From NCBI GenBank assembly GCA_900553025.1, contig USBT01000039.1, positions 1 to 11,443 of the forward strand: 11,443 nt of DNA, written 5' to 3'. The position numbers were made by a program, and so were the translations under genes. Of the stretch, positions 6,901-11,443 are shown one piece after another; position 1 is the stretch's first letter; every line of letters begins with the position of its first letter. Source of the stretch: an uncultured Eubacteriales bacterium. Its GTDB lineage: Bacteria; Bacillota; Clostridia; Peptostreptococcales; Anaerovoracaceae. The notes beneath the pieces are model-generated. The model did no database searches and had not been told where the DNA came from. It was given only the letters and a program-made list of their open reading frames with translations.

Positions 6901-8070
6901 ATGGCAGATAAAAGAGATTATTATGAGGTTTTGGGGTTGAAAAAAGGAGCCACTGACGAAGAGATAAAGAAGGCTTTTCGAAAGATGGCAATGAAGTATC
7001 ACCCTGACAAAAACCCAGGAGATAAAAAAGCTGAAGAGGCATTTAAAGAAGTAAATGAGGCGTATAGTATTCTGTCAGATCCCGAAAAGAAGCAAAGGTA
7101 TGATCAGTTCGGACATGCTGGTGTCGATCCTAATGCAGGCTTTGGTGGCGCAGGAGGCTTCGGTGGCGCAGGCGGTTTTGGTGGATTTGAGGATATTTTC
7201 AGCCAAATGTTCGGAGGTGGCTTCAGTGGAAATTCTGGAGGAGGCTTCGGTGGCTTCGGAGGCTTTGGCGGAAGACCAGGACCTCGCCGCGGAAGAGATT
7301 TGCAGAAGGCTATTACAATCACATTTGACGAGGCAGCTCATGGTGTTGAGAAGGAGATTTCGCTTAATAAGTATGTAGTTTGCCCTACATGTAATGGTGA
7401 GGGTAATGAGCCTGGAACATCTAAGGTAAAATGTGGTAAATGTAACGGCACAGGACAGGTTACCCAGACACAGAATACAATGTTTGGTCGTTTTCAAACT
7501 ACAGGTCCTTGCAGTGAGTGCGGAGGAACCGGAGAGAAGATTGAAACCCCTTGCCACGAATGTAGTGGAAGTGGTAAGGTAAGAAAGACTGTAAAGCTAA
7601 ATGTAAAAATTCCAAAGGGTGTTGATAATGATACTGTAATACCAATCAGGGGACAGGGTGAACCTGGTGAGATAGGAGCACCTGCTGGTGATTTATACAT
7701 AGTTATAGCGGTAAAACCACATAAATTATTTACAAGAAATGGTGATAATCTTAACCTTGAGATACCGATAAGCTTTGAACAGGCTGCATTGGGAGATGAA
7801 ATTACTGTTCCTTCAATTGATGGAAAATTGAGCTATACTATTCCAGCGGGAACTCAGCCCGGCACTATATTCAGATTGAAGGGCAAGGGTATGCCAAATG
7901 TCAGGTCTGGTAGATATGGTGATTTGTTCGTAAAAGTTAAGCTTGAGGTCCCTAGAAACCTAAGTGATGAGCAGAAAAATCTAATTAAGCAAATGAGTGA
8001 TAGCCTGACACCTGATAGTTATAAAGAGAAAAAAACCTTTGGAGATAAGATAAAGGATTTCTTTAGTTAA
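6901..8070 (+). CDS. dnaJ: Chaperone protein DnaJ (Hsp40)
   Basis: 389-residue type I J-protein that delivers unfolded substrates to DnaK and stimulates its ATPase. J domain at residues 1-72 with the essential HPD at 34-36. A Gly/Phe-rich region at about 79-126 is built from near-repeats of GGFGG. The zinc-binding region holds four CxxCxGxG motifs: CPTCNGEG (161), CGKCNGTG (178), CSECGGTG (204) and CHECSGSG (218). The two beta-sandwich substrate domains follow, ending in KTFGDKIKDFFS. GAGG lies four bases before the ATG. It is the last gene of the heat-shock operon. The next gene is convergent, so prmA, which follows dnaJ in many Firmicutes, is absent from this position. Confidence 0.98.
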   Translation: MADKRDYYEVLGLKKGATDEEIKKAFRKMAMKYHPDKNPGDKKAEEAFKEVNEAYSILSDPEKKQRYDQFGHAGVDPNAGFGGAGGFGGAGGFGGFEDIFSQMFGGGFSGNSGGGFGGFGGFGGRPGPRRGRDLQKAITITFDEAAHGVEKEISLNKYVVCPTCNGEGNEPGTSKVKCGKCNGTGQVTQTQNTMFGRFQTTGPCSECGGTGEKIETPCHECSGSGKVRKTVKLNVKIPKGVDNDTVIPIRGQGEPGEIGAPAGDLYIVIAVKPHKLFTRNGDNLNLEIPISFEQAALGDEITVPSIDGKLSYTIPAGTQPGTIFRLKGKGMPNVRSGRYGDLFVKVKLEVPRNLSDEQKNLIKQMSDSLTPDSYKEKKTFGDKIKDFFS

Positions 8071-8110
8071 AATATGTTTTTATAAAGCTTAAATATAATT
8101 CTGCTAATGT

Positions 8111-9442
8111 TTAAATATATTTTTTGATAAAGAAGTATCCGATAATTAATGAGATGCCTTCGCTGAGAGTGCTGCTATACCACATATAATCAGGCGGCAT
8201 AACGTTGCTCATAAATAATAGAGCAAGGTATACAAAAGCGAAACCGCGAAGAACGGATAGTGTTATAGCTTTCTTAGCATCGCCGTTTGCGGCCAGAAGA
8301 CCAACAAACAAAAGATTTGCACCGAGTGCGATATAGGATATTGCATATTTTCTTATAGAGAGTATTGTAGTATCTAGTAGATGACTATCGCTTGAGAGAA
8401 ATAGCAGTGAAATTTGTCTTGGAAACAGTATACCGATACATAATGCAACAAGAGATAAACCTACTACGGATTTAATTGCGTAGTGGGTTATTTTTTTGCT
8501 AGAATTGAAATCATGCTTCCCATAGAAATAACTAACAAGGGGTTGCATACCCTGAGTTAGTCCAGCCATAGTTGAAGCTATGAGCAGAGTGAAGTAAGAT
8601 ATAATTGTATAGGTTACTAGTGAAGTCTCTCCGAGGCTTTTTAGTAGAAAATGATTATATAGGAATACTATGAATCCAGTTGAAAGCTCAGAGAGAAAGT
8701 CACCTGTGCCGAGCGAAATAATTGAAGGAAGTTGTTTTATAAATAATCTGATATTATGAAAACGCACAAATTTAAGCTTTGCTTTGTCTTTTAGAAAATG
8801 TATTGTAAATAGAATCGCAGAAAATAATTGAGCAATTCCAGTAGCCAGAGCCGCACCTTCAACACCCCACTGAAATTCAGATACAAAAAGCCAGTCGAGG
8901 AAAACATTTGAAACAGCGGCAGAGATAACTCCATAGGTAGCTAGCCTTGGAAATCCGTCAATCTTGACCAATACCTCAAAATGATATGATATCATAAAGA
9001 AAGGAATAAACCATATTATAATTTCAAGATAGCTATGCACATATGAATAAAGCTCATTTTCAGCGCCAAGTAGGCGTGTGAGCTGAGGCAAGAAGATTCT
9101 GGATAAAAGCGCAAGCATGACAGAAAAGCAAATAATAACGAGAACCGTAAAAGTAAAGAGCTCCTTAGCAGTATTTTGCTTTTCCTCTCCAAGTAAAATT
9201 GCAACCCTTGTGGATGTGCCAACCGCTAGGATGATAGCTAGTGCAAAGACAGTATTAACAAAAGGCATTGCGACATTTACAGACGCAAGTGCTATTTCGC
9301 TAACATATTTTCCAACAAAATATCCATCTACCATGGTGTATATGGAGAAAACCCACATAGCTGCAATAGAAGGTAGTGCGTAATTAAGATATATTTTTAA
9401 TAATTTATTTTCTTTGAGATTATTTTGAAAATTAGAATTCAT
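8111..9442 (-). CDS. MATE-family efflux transporter
   Basis: 443-residue integral membrane protein, the usual length for multidrug and toxic compound extrusion transporters, which export organic cations or other compounds using a Na+ or H+ gradient. Two homologous halves of about six helices each are visible. The first contains the family-typical YTMVDGYFVGKYVSEIALASVN (about 35-56) and GVEGAALATGIAQ. The second contains GLTQGMQPLVSYFYG and GANLLFVGLLAANGDAKKA. Sequence character resembles MepA-like members, but the substrate cannot be predicted. The ATG is preceded only by a weak TAGGG at a long distance, so translation may be modest. It is convergent with dnaJ, with 40 bases between the stops. 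No adjacent regulator gene is present. Confidence 0.9.
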   Translation of the reverse strand: MNSNFQNNLKENKLLKIYLNYALPSIAAMWVFSIYTMVDGYFVGKYVSEIALASVNVAMPFVNTVFALAIILAVGTSTRVAILLGEEKQNTAKELFTFTVLVIICFSVMLALLSRIFLPQLTRLLGAENELYSYVHSYLEIIIWFIPFFMISYHFEVLVKIDGFPRLATYGVISAAVSNVFLDWLFVSEFQWGVEGAALATGIAQLFSAILFTIHFLKDKAKLKFVRFHNIRLFIKQLPSIISLGTGDFLSELSTGFIVFLYNHFLLKSLGETSLVTYTIISYFTLLIASTMAGLTQGMQPLVSYFYGKHDFNSSKKITHYAIKSVVGLSLVALCIGILFPRQISLLFLSSDSHLLDTTILSIRKYAISYIALGANLLFVGLLAANGDAKKAITLSVLRGFAFVYLALLFMSNVMPPDYMWYSSTLSEGISLIIGYFFIKKYI

Positions 9443-9474
9443 TTTGAATCAATGCCCTATAAATTAAATTGATT

Positions 9475-9517
9475 ATTATACAATAAGGTTGAATTGTTTT
9501 GCCATAACAATACTCAA
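9475..9517 (-). promoter_or_regulatory. Promoter and dyad upstream of the MATE gene
   Basis: On the minus strand, a perfect TATAAT occupies 9480-9475, 33 bases before the MATE start; no good -35 is seen. Overlapping the -35 position is the dyad ATTGTT (9493-9498)-N7-AACAAT (9506-9511), with outer TTGA (9489-9492) and TCAA (9514-9517). This layout suits a dimeric repressor or activator site, but no regulator is known. Confidence 0.4.
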
Positions 9518-9648
9518 ATCAACATATATATATTAACATGAATTTTATTTATATGGAAGAGTTAAATGGAAGAAATTTACAAATAATGTCATTGGATATT
9601 ATATTTTACTTGAAATTTTCGAGTAAAAATGATTTAATATAGTTAAGA

Positions 9649-9686
9649 CTTAATAGTAATCTTTTGCGAGAAATAATACTATTAAG
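9649..9686. promoter_or_regulatory. 10-bp inverted repeat upstream of the PspC-domain gene
   Basis: CTTAATAGTA (9649-9658) and TACTATTAAG (9677-9686) are perfect reverse complements separated by 18 bases. The element ends seven bases before the PspC gene's ribosome binding site. It could be an operator or a leader hairpin. A possible promoter upstream (TTGAAA at 9610-9615, TAATAT at 9635-9640) is poor. Confidence 0.5.
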
Positions 9687-9709
9687 ATATATTAAAGGAG
9701 GATAATATA

Positions 9710-9889
9710 ATGAAAGGTTTACCAAAGTTAAGTAATAATAACAAGTGGTTTTTGGGAGTTTGTGGAGGACTTGCAGAATACTTTGGTGTTAACGCAAATA
9801 TTCTGAGAGCTTTGTTTGTACTCGCTGGTTTTCAGATTGTACCATATCTAATATTAGCCCTTCTGATGAGCTTTAATGGAGACGAATAA
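9710..9889 (+). CDS. Small PspC-domain membrane protein
   Basis: 59-residue protein consisting almost only of a PspC domain. It opens with a short polar segment, followed by the family signature WFLGVCGGLAEYFGVNANILRALFVL (13-38). A hydrophobic transmembrane stretch runs to about residue 53, ending in NGDE. PspC proteins of enterobacteria belong to the phage-shock envelope-stress response; short stand-alone versions are common in Firmicutes and mostly uncharacterised. AAAGGAGG (9694-9701) is an excellent ribosome binding site, eight bases before the ATG, which indicates strong translation. It has no visible co-transcribed phage-shock partner, and the domain name does not establish a stress role here. 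Confidence 0.85.
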   Translation: MKGLPKLSNNNKWFLGVCGGLAEYFGVNANILRALFVLAGFQIVPYLILALLMSFNGDE

Positions 9890-9947
9890 AATCAACCTAT
9901 ACTTTACGGTGTTACAATGATGCAAGCATCAATATTAAATATTTAAT
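9890..9947 (+). promoter_or_regulatory. Extended -10 and two palindromes before the 101-residue gene
   Basis: TGTTACAAT (9910-9918) resembles an extended -10 (TGn plus 5/6 of TATAAT) with no clear -35. The palindrome TGATGC-AA-GCATCA (9918-9931) starts at its last base and would cover the transcription start. A second perfect palindrome, ATTAAATATTTAAT, follows at 9934-9947. The placement fits an operator at the start site, although the first palindrome could instead be a short terminator-like hairpin after the PspC gene. Confidence 0.4.
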
Positions 9948-9967
9948 TCTAAATTACTGGAGGCGTT

Positions 9968-10273
9968 ATGAAATTAATTGAGTTTAAAAATCCGGATAAG
10001 ATTGTTTATGCAGATATTAACGAGTTTGCTGATAACTTCGGCAAAGAAACCGGAATTAGCGATTTGAGAGCGAAAATCGAAGCATTTAAAGCAAACCCTA
10101 CAAAAGATGGCGAGGTGCTCAAGGGTACTAAGAGAACCGCTTTAAGACTTTTGATACCTAATCTTTATTTCGAAGACGAAGAGAATATTGAGATGGGTGA
10201 AACTGTATGGGTATACCTCGGCGAGTTATACGAAATTTATTGTTTGTATTGGCCCGAAAATGATAACAAGTAA
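9968..10273 (+). CDS. Uncharacterised 101-residue acidic protein
   Basis: I do not recognise this protein. It is real by several signs: GGAGG four bases before the ATG, 101 codons, codon use like its neighbours, and a terminator downstream. It is soluble, with no signal peptide or membrane segment, and acidic. A charged helix-prone segment lies at about 28-48 (ISDLRAKIEAFKANPTKDGE). The C-terminal third is rich in aromatic residues (VWVYLGELYEIYCLYWPEN). One cysteine is present, with no metal-site or nuclease motif visible. It follows the PspC gene by 78 bases and seems to have its own promoter. No function is proposed. Confidence 0.75.
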   Translation: MKLIEFKNPDKIVYADINEFADNFGKETGISDLRAKIEAFKANPTKDGEVLKGTKRTALRLLIPNLYFEDEENIEMGETVWVYLGELYEIYCLYWPENDNK

Positions 10274-10312
10274 TAAAGTGCTTTAATTGCATAGTTTAAT
10301 TATGAATTTAAC

Positions 10313-10334
10313 CTTAGCCAGTAATATTGCTAAG
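10313..10334 (+). other. Hairpin just before the 10343 terminator
   Basis: CTTAGC (10313-10318) pairs with GCTAAG (10329-10334) around a ten-base loop. No T tract follows. It lies 40 bases after the 101-residue gene and nine bases before the stronger terminator hairpin, and may protect the mRNA 3' end or be incidental. Confidence 0.35.
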
Positions 10335-10342
10335 AAATATTT

Positions 10343-10374
10343 GCCTCCTGCTGTCTATGGGAGGCTATTGTTTT
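10343..10374 (+). terminator. Rho-independent terminator of the 101-residue gene
   Basis: GCCTCC (10343-10348) pairs with GGAGGC (10360-10365), a GC-rich stem with an 11-base loop followed by TATTGTTTT. It separates the 101-residue gene from the repeat array and the AMP-binding gene, so the latter should have its own promoter. Confidence 0.8.
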
Positions 10375-10376
10375 AT

Positions 10377-10547
10377 GCAACAGAAAATTTATTGTATATA
10401 AATTGACCTGATTCAAACGCAACAGAAGTATTTGTTGTATACAGATTGCTCTGAATCAAACGCAACAGAAGTATTTGTTGTATACAAATTGCTCTGAATC
10501 AAACGCAACAGAAATATCTGTTGTATATAAATAGATATAAATCAAAC
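10377..10547 (+). repeat. Four tandem 42-43 bp repeats in the leader of the AMP-binding gene
   Basis: Units start at 10377, 10419, 10462 and 10505, each opening with GCAACAGAA and closing with TCAAAC. Units 2 and 3 differ at one base; units 1 and 4 have diverged. Each of units 2-4 contains an 18-base hairpin; in units 2 and 3 it is CAACAGAAGTATTTGTTG with a G-T pair, and in unit 4 that pair becomes G-C. Period 42-43 is about four DNA turns, so protein sites would face the same side. Weak TTGnnC hexamers lie 17 bases from AAGTAT or AAATAT across each junction, but the -10 matches are poor. Probably regulatory; mechanism unknown. Confidence 0.85.
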
Positions 10548-10564
10548 AGCGAAGGAGCCAGACA

Positions 10565-11443
10565 ATGAAAATTAAGGAAGTAGATTTAGCCTCGAGATTT
10601 TTTGAGTTTAGCGATTTGAAAGAATTGCTAAAATATTCAGCGAGGAAATACGGGGATAAGACAGCCTTTGTGACTAAAATAAAGGAGAAAGGTAGCAAGG
10701 CTGTCAGCTACAAGAACACAAGCTATGAGGAGCTGTACGACGAGATGATTGCACTTGGGACAGCTCTTTATGATATGGGATATAATGAGCGAAGGGTTGC
10801 AATTATTGGCGAAAATAGTTATCAGTGGTGCTTGGCATATTTTACCGCAGGAAGCGGAATCGGTGTAACAGTACCGCTTGATAAGGCTTTGGAACGTGAG
10901 GAGATAGTAAGCTGCCTTAAGAGGAGTAATGCAACAATCATTTTTTATGATAAAAAAATGGAGAAGCTCATAGATGAAATATTTGAGTCAGGCGAATCCA
11001 ATTTGGAATTTGCGGTTACACTTAACTTTAAGTCTGAAAATCCTTCTCGTCCTTCAGTTGACGAAATGATAGCTAAGGGACGCGAACTAATTTCAAGTGG
11101 AAATAGGGATTATGAAGATTATCAGATTGACAGAAACAAAATGGCATTTCTCCTATTTACATCGGGTACAACACAGCAATCTAAGGCTGTTATGCTCAGC
11201 CATAAGAATTTCATGAGCTGTCTTTACGGAATGTGCTGCGAAGAACTCTTTTTTGTTGACGATGTGAATCTGCAATTGCTACCGCTTCACCATTGCTATG
11301 GGATGCTGGGACTGCTGACATTTCTAGTTCAGGGGATGAAAAATACATTTTGCGATGGTCTTAAATATATCAACAAGAATCTTAAGGAGTACAAGGTTAC
11401 CGTCATGATGAGCGTACCGTTACTGCTTGAGAGTATATATAAG
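10565..11443 (+). CDS. Acyl-CoA synthetase-like AMP-binding enzyme (partial, 3' end outside window)
   Basis: The first 293 codons are open to the window edge; family members are usually about 550 residues or more, so roughly half is present. Enzymes of this class activate a carboxylic acid, typically a fatty acid, with ATP to an acyl-adenylate and then a CoA thioester. Residues 1-190 carry typical N-terminal features: TSYEELYDEMIALGTALYDMG (52-72), VAIIGENSYQWCLAYFTAGSGIGVTVPLD (78-106). The phosphate-binding loop is at 199-211, TSGTTQQSKAVML, followed by SHKN and the LPLHHCYG segment (239-246). The loop keeps the Thr/Ser/Gly and Lys residues but lacks the usual GxPKG. AAGGAG lies about eight bases before the ATG. 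The substrate cannot be told from this half. Confidence 0.85.
   Translation, partial: MKIKEVDLASRFFEFSDLKELLKYSARKYGDKTAFVTKIKEKGSKAVSYKNTSYEELYDEMIALGTALYDMGYNERRVAIIGENSYQWCLAYFTAGSGIGVTVPLDKALEREEIVSCLKRSNATIIFYDKKMEKLIDEIFESGESNLEFAVTLNFKSENPSRPSVDEMIAKGRELISSGNRDYEDYQIDRNKMAFLLFTSGTTQQSKAVMLSHKNFMSCLYGMCCEELFFVDDVNLQLLPLHHCYGMLGLLTFLVQGMKNTFCDGLKYINKNLKEYKVTVMMSVPLLLESIYK

Noticed and set aside
7055..7557. Alternate frames on both strands in the dnaJ Gly/Phe region
   Set aside because: They are shadows of the repetitive GGFGG-coding DNA, which stays open in several frames.
8071..8122. Terminator between dnaJ and the MATE gene
   Set aside because: Only a weak all-AT pairing (AAATATA with TATATTT) with a T run is visible; a functional terminator cannot be supported from this.
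9553..9642. 29-codon ATG reading frame before the PspC gene
   Set aside because: It has no ribosome binding site, AT-driven composition, and lies in probable promoter DNA.
10377..10547. Repeat array as a CRISPR
   Set aside because: Units are contiguous with the whole 43 bp repeated, there are no unique spacers, and no cas genes are present.
10456..10698. 80-codon minus-strand frame across the repeats and the AMP-binding gene start
   Set aside because: It crosses the tandem repeats and is antisense to a well-supported gene, with no start signals.

Overview
The window looks like a chromosomal segment of a low-GC Gram-positive anaerobe, most likely a member of the Clostridia/Eubacteriales. The evidence is AT-rich intergenic DNA, strong AGGAGG-type ribosome binding sites, a CIRCE-controlled hrcA-grpE-dnaK-dnaJ operon, a DnaK without the segment found in Gram-negative homologues, and a cell-wall-anchored surface protein. 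Genus and species cannot be read from the sequence.

Layout. 1-163: edge of an upstream region with an (ACAG)8 microsatellite and a terminator-like hairpin. 164-1882 (+): secreted, sortase-anchored von Willebrand factor A (VWA) surface protein with a large insertion in the VWA fold. 1883-2208: gene-free stretch holding a dense cluster of inverted repeats that can fold as a four-way junction, then a probable bidirectional terminator. 2209-2859 (-): membrane-anchored L,D-transpeptidase; its ATG start is supported by an extended -10 promoter. 2860-3095: divergent promoter region with a perfect CIRCE operator.

3096-8070 (+): the class I heat-shock operon hrcA-grpE-dnaK-dnaJ. HrcA binds CIRCE and represses the operon; DnaK is the Hsp70 chaperone, DnaJ its J-domain partner and GrpE its nucleotide exchange factor. 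grpE starts at a TTG overlapping the end of hrcA. A 14-bp hairpin lies between dnaK and dnaJ. 8111-9442 (-): MATE-family efflux transporter, convergent with dnaJ, with a dyad upstream. 9710-9889 (+): 59-residue PspC-domain membrane protein preceded by a 10-bp inverted repeat. 9968-10273 (+): unrecognised 101-residue acidic protein preceded by an extended -10 and two palindromes, followed by a terminator. 10377-10547: four tandem 42-43 bp repeats, each with a short hairpin. 10565-end (+): first 293 residues of an acyl-CoA synthetase-like AMP-binding enzyme, cut by the window edge.

The gene content is mostly ordinary housekeeping and envelope functions, and I do not see an intact defence or mobile system. 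The least explained parts are non-coding: the repeat array before the AMP-binding gene, a related hairpin between grpE and dnaK, and the folded element after the VWA gene.
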